Source: Desulfobulbus sp. Tol-SR (GTDB lineage Bacteria > Desulfobacterota > Desulfobulbia > Desulfobulbales > Desulfocapsaceae). From it: a stretch of DNA of 64,000 bases. Under the pieces are notes generated by a model. The model ran no database searches, was not told where the DNA came from, and saw only the letters and a list, made by a program, of their open reading frames with translations. The position numbers and the translations under genes were made by a program. Numbering within the stretch: position 1 is the first letter of the stretch; the number at the start of each line of letters is the position of its first letter. Shown piece by piece: positions 16,251 through 25,202 of the stretch. The stretch spans positions 62,001-126,000 of the forward strand of contig JROS01000028.1 of NCBI GenBank assembly GCA_000769715.1. The letters run 5' to 3'.

Positions 16251-16685
16251 CTAATCCGTCAGACCGGTTTCTTCGCGCGCGATCATCGTGGCCAGCATCG
16301 TCGCCACCAGTTTCTCCTTGCCCCCCTTGACCGCATGCACTTCTCCGAAGCAGACCGTCAAGGTGCGGCCCGGTTTGAGCACGCGGCCTCGGGCAACCAG
16401 TTTTTCGCCCTCGGCCGGCGAGAGGAAATTGACTTTATATTCGGCGGTCAGCACCGCGGCCGAGGCGGGCATCCGGGTCAGCGCGGCGTAACCGCAGGCG
16501 GTATCGACGATCATGGTCACCACCCCGGCATGGACGAAGCCATGCTGCTGGGTCAGATCGGATCGAAACGGCAACTCGATGGTCACGGCGCCTTTTTCGA
16601 CCCTGGTGACGGATGCGCCAATCGTGGCCATCGCGGTTTGACGGGCAAAACTGTCTTTTATGCGCTTCTCGATAGTGGCTTCCAT
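16251..16685 (-). CDS. PaaI-family hotdog thioesterase
   Basis: The 144-residue hotdog-fold protein has the PaaI/HGG pattern: QQHGFVHAGVVTMIVDTACGYAALT (about residues 45-69), then TAEYKVNFLSPAEGEKLVARGRVLKPGRTL. The catalytic acid-containing VHAGVVTMIVDTACG loop is intact. AGGGAG precedes the start at 16685. These enzymes cleave acyl- or aryl-CoA thioesters. The actual CoA ester cannot be told. It is followed on the opposite strand by the end of the Usp gene, and a DUF488 gene lies 94 bases upstream in the same direction. Confidence 0.88.
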   Translation of the reverse strand: MEATIEKRIKDSFARQTAMATIGASVTRVEKGAVTIELPFRSDLTQQHGFVHAGVVTMIVDTACGYAALTRMPASAAVLTAEYKVNFLSPAEGEKLVARGRVLKPGRTLTVCFGEVHAVKGGKEKLVATMLATMIAREETGLTD

Positions 16686-16779
16686 GATGGCTCCCTGGCA
16701 GACCGACAGGTTGAGGGTTGGAGGTTGCGCTGCCGCGGATTGAACGCCGGCGTAGACGAATTGATTTCGGTGTCGCCAA

Positions 16780-17133
16780 TTACCGCGAAACCATCCCGAT
16801 ATATTCCAATAAAGCGACAGCGTGGTTGTATTCCAACGCCTTCGCCGCATAGGGCAGGGTGACCTTGCCGTATTTTACATGCTCCAACAACTCATCGACT
16901 GCTTCTTTGTGACCATCGAGTTCGGCGAAGTACCGTTGTTTGAATTCCGGCCACTTCTCCAGCTCATGATGATACCACTTGCGAAGCCCATGGGACGGCG
17001 CTGCCGCTTTCAGCCAGACATCAACCTGAGCATCACTCTTTGACAGGCCTCTCGGCCACAGCCGATCGACCAGGATCCGCAACCCATCCTCAGTATCCGG
17101 TTTCTGGTAGATTCGCTTGATGGCAACATTCAT
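16780..17133 (-). CDS. DUF488 family protein (YeaO-like)
   Basis: This 117-residue protein starts at 17133 (MNVAIKRIYQKPD), with GAGG some ten bases upstream. RILVDRLWPRGLSKSDAQVDVWLKAAAPSHGLRKWYHHE is the DUF488 signature, and KVTLPYAAKALEYNHAVALLEYI closes the fold. The DUF488 family is small, cytoplasmic and of unknown biochemical role. The N-terminus fits the family well without extension. It may share a transcript with the thioesterase downstream. Confidence 0.9.
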   Translation of the reverse strand: MNVAIKRIYQKPDTEDGLRILVDRLWPRGLSKSDAQVDVWLKAAAPSHGLRKWYHHELEKWPEFKQRYFAELDGHKEAVDELLEHVKYGKVTLPYAAKALEYNHAVALLEYIGMVSR

Positions 17134-17442
17134 GGCTGAAGAACCTCGGGCAGAAGACGGTCGATCTCCCATCCTGCAGAAGTTACAAGAACCAGAGGGT
17201 AATATCATCAGCATACTCACCCCCCGGCGATTGACAAGGGGGGGGGACAGGACGGGCATCGCGGCAGACGATCGTCCCGCCATCCTCTCGCCACCTTACG
17301 GTTTGTCGGGGCTACTTTCCGTTTGCTTTTCATCCTCTTCCCAGGTAACTGTAGATTCGCACCGCCGCGGCCGTCCGACCGGCTTGCGGTGCGCAATTGA
17401 TCAATTGCCCACGCCTCAACCCTCACCCGACCACCCGTAGCC
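17134..17442. other. Intergenic region between DUF488 and rsmB
   Basis: These 309 bases separate two divergent genes. They include a run of eight or more G near 17238 and a TTGACA at 17231, but no -10 box follows it at the right spacing. I see no RNA gene or strong hairpin. Confidence 0.4.
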
Positions 17443-18819
17443 GTGCCCAGAATACCGAAAACAACCCGGAGACCCCCGAAAACCGCCCGTTATGGTGCCA
17501 TCGAAACCCTCTGCCGGATACAGCGGAGCCGTGCCCCGGTCAAGCCGCTGCTCGAAGGGATCGGCGCCGAATGCCGACTGACGGCGGCTGACCGTAGCCT
17601 GGCGATGAACATGGTGTACGGGGTCCTGCGCCGACGCCAGTATCTGGAATGCCTCATCGGACATCTCTGCCGCCACCCCCTGCACAAACTCGACCCCTTT
17701 GTCCTGCACGGCCTGGAGGTCGGACTGTTCCAGCTCTTGTTCCTCGACCGCATCCCGGAATCGGCGGCGGTCAACGAAACGATCAACGCGTTGAAGGCGG
17801 CCGGCCTGCCCGAACGGCTGCAGGGCTTTGTCAACGGCATCCTGCGGGAAAGCATCCGGCAGCGGGCGACCCTGCCCGGCCCCGACACCGATCCCGATTC
17901 CGGTCGGCCCTGGCTCAACCATCCGCCCTGGCTCACCGAACGCTGGCGCAAACGGTTCGGGGAGGCGGAGATGCGGCGCATCTGTGCCGGCAACAGCGCC
18001 GAGCCCCTGCTCGTGCTGAAGATCAACACGGCAGCAACAACGCGGGAGCAGTACCGGATGCGTCTCGCCGAGGCGGGCATCGCCTGCCGCGACGGCCTTT
18101 TTGCCCCGCAGGCCCTGGCCCTGCCTGGCTACCAGGGCGCCATTCCCCTCCTCCCGGGATATGGCGAGGGCCACTTCCTGGTCCAGGACGAGGCGACCCA
18201 GCTGGCCCCCCTGCTGCTCGGCCCGTTCCGCCCCAGGGGACGCTACCTCGACGCCTGCGCCGGCATCGGCGGCAAGACCTGCACGCTCGTCGAGATGGAG
18301 CCGGAACTCGGGCTCCGCACCACCGCCCTCGAACCGGAGGCGCATCGCTACCGCAGGTTGGGGGAAAATCTGGCGCGCCTGTACCCCGGCAACGGCTGCA
18401 CGACACGGCAGTGCAGCCTGCAGGATTTCGCCGCCGCCGGTGCTGAACCCTTCGACGGAGTGCTGGTCGACGCCCCCTGTTCCGGCACCGGCGTCACCGG
18501 CCGGCATCCGGATATCCGCTGGAACCGGGCGGAGGCCGATCTTGGCCGCTACCAGGCCGTTCAGCTGGAGATCCTCACTCAGGCTGCCGCCCTGGTGGCC
18601 GCGGGCGGGGTGCTGGTGTATGCCACCTGCTCCCTCGAACCGGAGGAGAACGAGGAAGTCATCCACCTCTTTCTCGACCGGCACGTCGATTTCCGGCTCA
18701 CCGCTCCCGAACCGCTGCTGCCGCCCGCCGCAGGCCGGTTCGTCGGGGATCGCTTCTTCTGTCCCCGGCCCGATGCCACCATCGACGGCTTTTTCGCCGC
18801 CCGCCTCATCCGCCGCTAG
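17443..18819 (+). CDS. rsmB: 16S rRNA (cytosine-5) methyltransferase RsmB
   Basis: The 458-residue protein has an N-terminal NusB-like helical domain (about residues 15-145), then a SAM-dependent m5C methyltransferase domain. Motif I is LDACAGIGGKTCTLVEM (about 268-284). The two catalytic cysteines are in VDAPCSGTGVTGRHPDIRW and YATCSLEPEENEEV. This matches RsmB, which methylates C967 of 16S rRNA. The start is a GTG at 17443, the only usual start codon after an in-frame TGA at 17398, and it has no clear ribosome site. The gene stands alone without the fmt or def neighbours common elsewhere. Confidence 0.92.
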   Translation: MPRIPKTTRRPPKTARYGAIETLCRIQRSRAPVKPLLEGIGAECRLTAADRSLAMNMVYGVLRRRQYLECLIGHLCRHPLHKLDPFVLHGLEVGLFQLLFLDRIPESAAVNETINALKAAGLPERLQGFVNGILRESIRQRATLPGPDTDPDSGRPWLNHPPWLTERWRKRFGEAEMRRICAGNSAEPLLVLKINTAATTREQYRMRLAEAGIACRDGLFAPQALALPGYQGAIPLLPGYGEGHFLVQDEATQLAPLLLGPFRPRGRYLDACAGIGGKTCTLVEMEPELGLRTTALEPEAHRYRRLGENLARLYPGNGCTTRQCSLQDFAAAGAEPFDGVLVDAPCSGTGVTGRHPDIRWNRAEADLGRYQAVQLEILTQAAALVAAGGVLVYATCSLEPEENEEVIHLFLDRHVDFRLTAPEPLLPPAAGRFVGDRFFCPRPDATIDGFFAARLIRR

Positions 18820-18913
18820 CCGTCATCCTTTTCCTTTGCCATCGCTGCTGTGCTGTTGTACATTTTGACGACGCTGCATTACATCACTCAATCATTTGAC
18901 AGGCAGGTTTTCA

Positions 18914-19504
18914 ATGGCAGAAATCAAGAGCACCATGGACATGGTCATGGAACGGGCGGCACGCATGACCGCCTCCTCCAGTCCCCAGACCGACAATGAA
19001 GATATGCAGAAAAAGGGGATGCGGCTGGCCGCCGAGTTCCTCAACGGCAAGGTCTCCGACCTTACCTCGACGCTCGCGGAACTGGCACCGGCCGAGCAGG
19101 CGGCAGTCCGCCAGGGCATGATCGAAACCCTCCTCCGCAATATCACCCTCCCCCGTGATGAGCAGCTCAAGACGACCAGCCTCCTCGCCCTCAAGGGCAT
19201 CATCGCACTGGGCGGGAGCCAGATTGCCCCGGTCAGCGCCGAACTGCAGCAGCTGCTCGAGCAGTACAGCCAGCACAAGGAGCAGTCCATCAAACAGCTC
19301 GATGACGCCATCAGAACCCAACTCGGCCAGCAGATGGCACGCAGGGGCGGAGAGGCAACGCAGGCGGCCGCGCTCAATCCCGCCCTGCACCCGCAATATC
19401 GGGAAGAGCTGGCGCGGATGCAGAGCGATCTCAACAACCAGTACACCCAGGCCTTCGATCAGCGCAAGGAGTTGATCAGGCAGGCCATCGTCCCCCGGCG
19501 ATAA
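18914..19504 (+). CDS. Conserved helical protein of unknown function
   Basis: I do not recognise this 196-residue protein. It is predicted to be almost entirely helical and is rich in Gln, Glu and Ala. It has no signal peptide, membrane segment or Cys. Stretches such as QQLLEQYSQHKEQSIKQLDDAIRTQLGQQMA and YREELARMQSDLNNQYTQAFDQRKELI look like coiled coil. ATG 18914 follows AGGCAGG; a TTG at 18896 is in frame but poorer. It sits 50 bases before the M24 peptidase and may be co-transcribed with it. Codon use is like that of its neighbours, so I take it as a real gene. Confidence 0.75.
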   Translation: MAEIKSTMDMVMERAARMTASSSPQTDNEDMQKKGMRLAAEFLNGKVSDLTSTLAELAPAEQAAVRQGMIETLLRNITLPRDEQLKTTSLLALKGIIALGGSQIAPVSAELQQLLEQYSQHKEQSIKQLDDAIRTQLGQQMARRGGEATQAAALNPALHPQYREELARMQSDLNNQYTQAFDQRKELIRQAIVPRR

Positions 19505-19554
19505 CGCCATCCCCGCTCGCCGGCCGGGATCAATTCCTCCACCTCCACGGTATC

Positions 19555-20655
19555 ATGGACTATTCAAGACGGGTCGAGAAACTGCAGGCTATCCTCCGCC
19601 GCCAGAAGATGGACGCCCTGCTCGTCACCCAGCCGGAGAACCGGCGCTACCTGAGCGGCTATACCGGGAGTGATCATGGGATCGGCGAGACCTCGGGCGT
19701 CCTGCTCGTCCCGGCCCGAGGGGGGATCTTTCTGCTGACCGATTTCCGCTACCGGATCCAGGCCGAGCAGGATGTGCCGTGGGCGACCGTCCTGCTCTAC
19801 CCCCGCGGCCTGCTGCTGCTCCTGCCCCGCCTGCTGGAGGATCTGGGTATCAGGAAGCTGGCCTTCGAGAGCCACTATATGCTGCACTCGACCGCGGCGA
19901 TGCTGGCCCAGGCCCTGGCAAAGGTCGGCATTACCACTACCCCCCTCAAGGGGCTGGTCGAGAAGATGCGGTTGATCAAGGACGAGGCGGAAATCGACTG
20001 CATCCGCCGATCCGTCCAGCTGAACGAAGAGGTGTTCGGCGAGGTCTTTCCCTCCATCCAACCAGGCCAGACCGAGATCGAGATCGCCCTGGCCATCGAA
20101 ACCACGATGCGGCGGAAGGGGGCGGAGCAGCCGAGCTTTTCGTCGATCGTCGCCTCGGCCGACCGCAGCGCCCTGCCCCATGCCGTCCCCGGCGGCCTGC
20201 CGGTCGAGAAGAACCGCCCGTTGACCATCGATATGGGCCTGGTCCTCAACGGCTACTGCTCCGATATGACCCGGACCTTCGTCCCGGGCCGGGCCGACGC
20301 CAGGTATCTGGAACTGCACCGCCTGGTGCGCCGGGCACAGCTGGCCGGGATGCAGGCGATCCGGGCCGGGGTCAAGGCCGGTGAGGTCGACCGGGCGGCC
20401 CGGGCGGTCATCGCCGGGGCCGGCTACGGCGACGCCTTCGGCCATGCCCTGGGCCACGGCGTCGGCCTCGCCGTCCACGAGGATCCCCGCCTTTCATCGC
20501 TGAACCATAAACAGCTCAGGGCCGGCATGGTGGTCACCGTCGAGCCCGGCGTCTACATTGCCGGCTGGGGCGGAATCCGGCTCGAAAACATGGTGGTCGT
20601 CCGCGAGGAAGGGTGCGAAAACCTCAACAGCGATACGACCTGGCTCGACCTTTGA
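19555..20655 (+). CDS. M24 aminopeptidase P family (Xaa-Pro peptidase)
   Basis: The 366-residue protein has a creatinase N-terminal domain (MDALLVTQPENRRYLSGYTGSDHG) and a pita-bread catalytic domain. Metal ligands are visible in order: DMGLVLNGYCSDMTRTF (two Asp), GHALGHGVGLAVHEDP (His), VTVEPGVY (Glu) and GGIRLENMVVV (Glu). It removes N-terminal residues that precede proline in cytoplasmic peptides. The start at 19555 has no obvious ribosome site. Length and all five ligands match PepQ/YpdF-type enzymes. Confidence 0.93.
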   Translation: MDYSRRVEKLQAILRRQKMDALLVTQPENRRYLSGYTGSDHGIGETSGVLLVPARGGIFLLTDFRYRIQAEQDVPWATVLLYPRGLLLLLPRLLEDLGIRKLAFESHYMLHSTAAMLAQALAKVGITTTPLKGLVEKMRLIKDEAEIDCIRRSVQLNEEVFGEVFPSIQPGQTEIEIALAIETTMRRKGAEQPSFSSIVASADRSALPHAVPGGLPVEKNRPLTIDMGLVLNGYCSDMTRTFVPGRADARYLELHRLVRRAQLAGMQAIRAGVKAGEVDRAARAVIAGAGYGDAFGHALGHGVGLAVHEDPRLSSLNHKQLRAGMVVTVEPGVYIAGWGGIRLENMVVVREEGCENLNSDTTWLDL

Positions 20656-20917
20656 TCACCCCGGACACCTCGTCCTCGTTACCAAAGTTCGCTCCACGCC
20701 CTCGAGAGACACGTGCTGCCGATATGAGCGCCGCATGCCCTCTATCGGCAACTGGTGCTGACTTTTTATAGCATTTTTCGCCATGGCCGGATACGTTTGC
20801 CGACGGGGTACGGGTATCCCTTCTGCCTGCAGAGGCCGCTTCGGCCCTCCGGCGGTCAACAGCCGTCCCTGGACATATCCTTGGCTCCACCAATCAATCA
20901 AGACACCGGAACTCACG

Positions 20918-21250
20918 ATGCGCCAACTGGTTATCGACGAATTGTCGCCGATGGAGAGAGACAATATCGACTCCTACCTCAAGCGAACCCTCAAACCGGG
21001 ACCGGTAATCGGTCTCTATTGGCTTCCCCTGCCGCCCGATCTGTTGTCCCCGATCCAGCACGAGCACCGGCAATGCAGCCCTTTCCACATCGGCATCGAA
21101 GTGGAGAGGGACCAGGTCCGCTTCGAATTCCTGGTCCGCAGCACCGGCAAGCTGCACTGTCCCTGTACTGCCTACGCCACCCCCCGACAGCGACAGTTCA
21201 TCATCGATTACATCGACCGGATGCTCGAAGAGGAACATATCCGGGCATGA
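20918..21250 (+). CDS. Small conserved hypothetical protein
   Basis: This is an unrecognised 110-residue protein. It begins MRQLVIDELSPMERDNIDSYL and contains LYWLPLPPDLLSPIQHEHRQCSPFHIGIEV, RFEFLVRSTGKLHCPCTAYAT and a C-terminal helix. A Cys-x-Cys pair (HCPC) and several His could bind metal, but this is only an observation. There is no signal peptide. It lies 103 bases before the aconitase gene in the same direction. The protein-like composition and coding bias support a real gene. Confidence 0.65.
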   Translation: MRQLVIDELSPMERDNIDSYLKRTLKPGPVIGLYWLPLPPDLLSPIQHEHRQCSPFHIGIEVERDQVRFEFLVRSTGKLHCPCTAYATPRQRQFIIDYIDRMLEEEHIRA

Positions 21251-21352
21251 GCCTCGCGCCTCTGTAAACCTCGCGTCTCTGTATGATTCCGTCCTTCATC
21301 GTCTCGATCTCCAGTCGAGACGGACAGTCCTCTTTGTATCAGGAGATTTCCG

Positions 21353-23620
21353 ATGACCGCAGTTGATTCGACCGCCGATCACATAGAATCCGTGTACCGG
21401 AAAATGGAAACGGCTCTCGCCATTGTCAGGAAAAGACTGGCCCGCCCCCTGACCTTTGCCGAAAAGATCCTCTATGGCCACCTCGATGCCCCGGCTGCGG
21501 CCGAGCTCGAGGCAGGCAGCTCCTATATCAAGACCAGGCCGGACCGGGTCGCCCTTCAGGATGCAACGGCCCAGATGGCCATCCTCCAGTTCATGCTCGC
21601 CGGCAAGGACGAGGCCGCGGTACCGGTCACCGTTCACTGCGATCATCTGATCCGGGCCCACCGCGGGGCGGGTCCCGATCTCTCCCTCGCCCGGATCGAG
21701 AATCGGGAAGTCTACGATTTCCTGGCCTCGGCGTCGCAGCGCTACGGTTTCGGCTGCTGGCTGCCCGGTGCCGGTATCATTCACCAGGTTATTCTCGAAC
21801 GCTACGCCTTCCCCGGCCTGATGATGCTCGGCACCGATTCCCACACCCCCAACGCCGGCGGTCTCGGCGTCTTCGCTTCCGGCGTCGGCGGCGCCGACGC
21901 GGTCGACGTGATGGTCGGCATGCCCTGGGAGGTCCTCCACCCGCGGATCGTCGGGGTGCATCTCAAAGGCCGGCTGCGCGGCTGGGCCGCCCCGAAGGAC
22001 ATCATCCTCCGGCTGCTGGCCCAGCTGACCTGTGCCGGCGGTACCAACCGGGTCTTCGAATATTTCGGCGATGGCGTCGAGACCATCTCCGCCACCGGCA
22101 AGAGCACGATCTGCAATATGGGGGCCGAGCTGGGGGCCACGACCTCGCTGTTCCCATTCGACCGCCGCATGAAGTTGTTTCTCGAATCCTGCGGCCGCCT
22201 GGAGGCGGCCGAGCTCGCCGAGCGACATGCCGATCTCCTCCAGGCCGATCCCGGGGTGCTGGCCGACCCGGCGAGCTGTTTCGCCGAGATCGTCGAGATC
22301 GATCTCGATACCCTCGAGCCCCATGTCGTCGGCCCCCATTCGCCCGACCGGACAGCCACCGTCAGCCGGATGGCCGCCCATATCACCGAAGGGGGCTGCC
22401 CGGAGAAAGTCTCCTACGCCATGATCGGCTCCTGCACCAACTCCTCCTACGAGGACATGGAAAAAATTGCGGCGATGGCCGGACAGCTGGCCGACCACGG
22501 GCTGCGCCTGAAGACCCCGTTGCTGATCACCCCCGGATCGGAACAGGTGCGGGCGACGATCGAACGCGACGGCCAGTTGGCGAAGCTCGAAGCGGTCGGG
22601 GCGACGGTACTCGCCAATGCCTGCGGGCCCTGCATCGGCCAGTGGAACCGGGAAGGACTGGAGAAAGGGGTCGCCAATTCGATCATCACCTCCTATAACC
22701 GCAACTTCCCGAAACGCAACGACGGCAACCCCGGGACCTGCTGTTTTATCGCCAGTCCCGAGACCTGCCTGGCCTACGCTATCCACGGCAGCTTCAGCCG
22801 TGATCCTTACTCGACCGGGATCACGGCCGCCGACGGGACCACCTTCCGGCTCAGTCCACCGGAATCCGTCAACGAGGTGCCGCAGACCGGATTCGTCCGG
22901 GATGCCGCCGGCTTTCTCGCCCCGCCCGACGACAGGGGGCAGGTCGGGATTCAGATCAGACCGGGCTCGGAGCGACTGGCATTGCTGGAACCATTCCCGC
23001 CCTGGAGCGGTGCCGATCTGCTCAACCTGCGGCTGTTGCTGAAGGCCAGGGGCAAGTGCACGACCGACCATATCTCGCCGGCCGGCCCCTGGCTCCGATT
23101 CAGGGGGCACCTCGACAATATCTCCGACAACATCTTCAATGGGGCGGTCAACGCCTTCAGCGGCGAGGCGGGCAAGGCGGTCAACGGGTTGACCGGCGAG
23201 ACCCAGGCCTACAACGAGATCGCCAGGGCCTACAAGGGAGCGGGCGAAAACTGGGTCGTGGTCGGGGATACCAATTACGGCGAGGGCTCGTCACGGGAGC
23301 ATGCAGCGATGAGCCCGCGCCACATGGGCGGGCTGGCGGTCATCACCCGGTCGTTCGCCCGCATCCACGAGACCAACCTGAAGAAGCAGGGCGTCCTGCC
23401 CCTGACCTTCGCCCGGCCCGAGGATTACGACCTCGTCCAGGACGGCGACCGACTCGATCTCCTCGGGCTCACCGAACTGGCCCCCGGCAGCACTGTCCGG
23501 CTGATCCTCCACCACCGCGACGGTTCGACCTCGGAAAGTATCCTCAGGCACTCCCTCAACGCCGAACAGATCACCTGGTTCAGGGCCGGTTCGGCGCTCA
23601 ACTCCCTGCGACGGGTGTGA
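21353..23620 (+). CDS. Aconitate hydratase, mitochondrial type
   Basis: The 755-residue enzyme interconverts citrate and isocitrate. Its length and order match the mitochondrial/short bacterial class rather than AcnA. TDSHTPNAGGLGVFASGVGGADAVD is in the N-terminal half. The three Fe-S cysteines are in MIGSCTNSSYEDM and NACGPCIGQW. The swivel domain carries GDTNYGEGSSREHAAMSPRHMGG with the active-site Ser-Arg. AGGAG precedes the ATG. A second, AcnA-type aconitase lies at 35340. It stands alone, with a hairpin after the stop. Confidence 0.95.
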   Translation: MTAVDSTADHIESVYRKMETALAIVRKRLARPLTFAEKILYGHLDAPAAAELEAGSSYIKTRPDRVALQDATAQMAILQFMLAGKDEAAVPVTVHCDHLIRAHRGAGPDLSLARIENREVYDFLASASQRYGFGCWLPGAGIIHQVILERYAFPGLMMLGTDSHTPNAGGLGVFASGVGGADAVDVMVGMPWEVLHPRIVGVHLKGRLRGWAAPKDIILRLLAQLTCAGGTNRVFEYFGDGVETISATGKSTICNMGAELGATTSLFPFDRRMKLFLESCGRLEAAELAERHADLLQADPGVLADPASCFAEIVEIDLDTLEPHVVGPHSPDRTATVSRMAAHITEGGCPEKVSYAMIGSCTNSSYEDMEKIAAMAGQLADHGLRLKTPLLITPGSEQVRATIERDGQLAKLEAVGATVLANACGPCIGQWNREGLEKGVANSIITSYNRNFPKRNDGNPGTCCFIASPETCLAYAIHGSFSRDPYSTGITAADGTTFRLSPPESVNEVPQTGFVRDAAGFLAPPDDRGQVGIQIRPGSERLALLEPFPPWSGADLLNLRLLLKARGKCTTDHISPAGPWLRFRGHLDNISDNIFNGAVNAFSGEAGKAVNGLTGETQAYNEIARAYKGAGENWVVVGDTNYGEGSSREHAAMSPRHMGGLAVITRSFARIHETNLKKQGVLPLTFARPEDYDLVQDGDRLDLLGLTELAPGSTVRLILHHRDGSTSESILRHSLNAEQITWFRAGSALNSLRRV

Positions 23621-23626
23621 AATATC

Positions 23627-23660
23627 CCGTCTCCCCGGTGGATCCAGGCCGGGGAGACGG
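23627..23660 (+). terminator. Hairpin after the first aconitase gene
   Basis: CCGTCTCCCCGG (23627-23638) is exactly complementary to 23649-23660, with a ten-base loop, seven bases after the stop. The T run is poor (TGTTCC), so it may stabilise the 3' end more than terminate. Confidence 0.6.
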
Positions 23661-23849
23661 TGTTCCTGACAACATGGAGTCGCCCCCGGACCACCTCCTC
23701 CTCGATCCGTCGGGCGCTGTGTGTTTCCCATTGTTAAATCCGCGTTGTATTCTATGATATGGGAAAGACGAAGGCAGGGGCAGAGAACGCCCCACCGCGC
23801 ACGCAGCTATCGACATCCACTCCCCGGCGGGCGAACGCCATTTCACCGT

Positions 23850-25154
23850 ATGCAAATCATAACCACCCATAAAAACACCGATTTTGACGGACTGGCCTCG
23901 GTCATCGCCGGAACCCTGCTCTACCCCAATGCGGTAGGCGTGATTCCCAAGATGGTCAACCCCAACGTCGCCCGCTTCCTGTCCACGCACAAGACCGCCT
24001 TCAACATCATCCTGCCGCATGAGGTCGAACCCGACCTGATCGACACCCTGATCGTCGTCGATACCGACCGGTGGCAGCAGCTGGACCGGATGGACAGGCT
24101 GAAGAACCGCAACGATCTCGAGATCCACCTCTGGGACCACCACCTCAACGGTGGCGATATTCACTACCACTGGTGCCGCCAGGAGGCCATCGGCGCCACC
24201 GTCACCCTGATGGTGCGGGAACTGAAAAAACGGGTCATGGACCTCTCGCCGCTCGTGTCGACGGTCATGCTGATCGGACTGTACGAGGACACCGGCCACC
24301 TCACCTACCCCTCGACCACGGCCGAGGACGCCCACGCCGCCGCCTATCTGCTGGAAAACGGGGCCGATCTCCATGTCGCCGGGTTTTTCCTCAACCCGCC
24401 CTACGAGGAAAAGCAGAAGGAGATCCTGTTCGAGCTGATGAAGGGGACCGACAAGCGCAGGCTCAACGACTGCTCGGTGGCGATCAATGTCGTCAGGCTC
24501 AACGACAAGGTGGTGGCGCTGGCCAACGTCGTCAACATGTACCGCAAGATCGTCAACGTCGATGCGGTCTTCGTCATCTTCGCCAACGAGGCCGACGCCA
24601 GCAGCTCGGTCATCGCCCGCAGCGGCGTCGACCGCATCGACGTCGGCCAGATCATGAAGTCCTTCGGCGGCGGCGGCCACTCCGGGGCCGGGTCGGCCAC
24701 GGTCAAGTTCAGGGAGTATGGCCCGGAGGCGCTGAAGCAGGCGATCATCGACCGGATCGAAAGAGGGCGGAAAGAGGCGGTCAAGGTGTCGGACATCATG
24801 TCCTTCCCGGTAACGACCGTGCCCCCCGACACCACCATGCGCGAAGTCCATGCGATCATGGCCGAGCAGAAGATTCGGGGCGTACTCGTCGCCGAGAACG
24901 GACAACTGCAGGGGATCATCGTCCTCTGGGATTTCAAGCGGGTGAGGCAGGAGCGGCAGTGGGACAGCCCGGTCAAGGCCTTTATGGCCCGCGACATCAC
25001 GACCATCGCCCCCGATGCCCCGCCGACCAAGGCGGCGCAGATCATGGTCACCAACAATATCGGCCACGTCCCAGTGGTCCTGGACGGCGAGGTGATCGGT
25101 ATCGTCACCCGCACCGACATCCTTACCTACTACTACGACCTCCTCCCCGACTGA
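23850..25154 (+). CDS. DHH/DHHA1 phosphoesterase with tandem CBS domains
   Basis: The 434-residue cytoplasmic protein has a DHH domain with HKNTDFDGLASVIAG, VVDTDRWQQLD and WDHHLNGGDI (metal-binding Asp and His). A DHHA1 domain follows, with the nucleotide loop SFGGGGHSGAGSATVK (about residues 271-286). Two CBS domains (about 315-432) come last. The order resembles the N-terminal half of long CCA/poly(A) polymerase proteins of related bacteria, but no nucleotidyltransferase follows: the protein stops after CBS2. It probably hydrolyses short phosphodiesters (oligonucleotides or cyclic-dinucleotide products) or pyrophosphate, with adenine-nucleotide sensing by CBS. Which substrate is unknown. 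The start ATG 23850 gives the canonical MQIITTHKN opening. Confidence 0.85.
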   Translation: MQIITTHKNTDFDGLASVIAGTLLYPNAVGVIPKMVNPNVARFLSTHKTAFNIILPHEVEPDLIDTLIVVDTDRWQQLDRMDRLKNRNDLEIHLWDHHLNGGDIHYHWCRQEAIGATVTLMVRELKKRVMDLSPLVSTVMLIGLYEDTGHLTYPSTTAEDAHAAAYLLENGADLHVAGFFLNPPYEEKQKEILFELMKGTDKRRLNDCSVAINVVRLNDKVVALANVVNMYRKIVNVDAVFVIFANEADASSSVIARSGVDRIDVGQIMKSFGGGGHSGAGSATVKFREYGPEALKQAIIDRIERGRKEAVKVSDIMSFPVTTVPPDTTMREVHAIMAEQKIRGVLVAENGQLQGIIVLWDFKRVRQERQWDSPVKAFMARDITTIAPDAPPTKAAQIMVTNNIGHVPVVLDGEVIGIVTRTDILTYYYDLLPD

Positions 25155-25160
25155 TCCATG

Positions 25161-25187
25161 CCCCGGCCACGACGGGCGTGGCCGGGG
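25161..25187. terminator. Hairpin between convergent DHH-CBS and lon genes
   Basis: CCCCGGCCACG (25161-25171) pairs perfectly with 25177-25187 across a five-base loop. Neither side has a clear T tract, but its position between two convergent stops favours a bidirectional terminator role. Confidence 0.55.
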
Positions 25188-25202
25188 TATCGGCTGTGTT
25201 GT

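Noticed and set aside
17231-17260. TTGACA followed by a G run upstream of rsmB as a promoter
   Set aside because: No -10 box at 16-19 bases; the sequence there is G-rich.
21296-23110. Long open frame on the minus strand opposite the first aconitase (604 codons)
   Set aside because: The aconitase frame has all motifs; the opposite frame is low-complexity Gly/Arg/Asp-rich.
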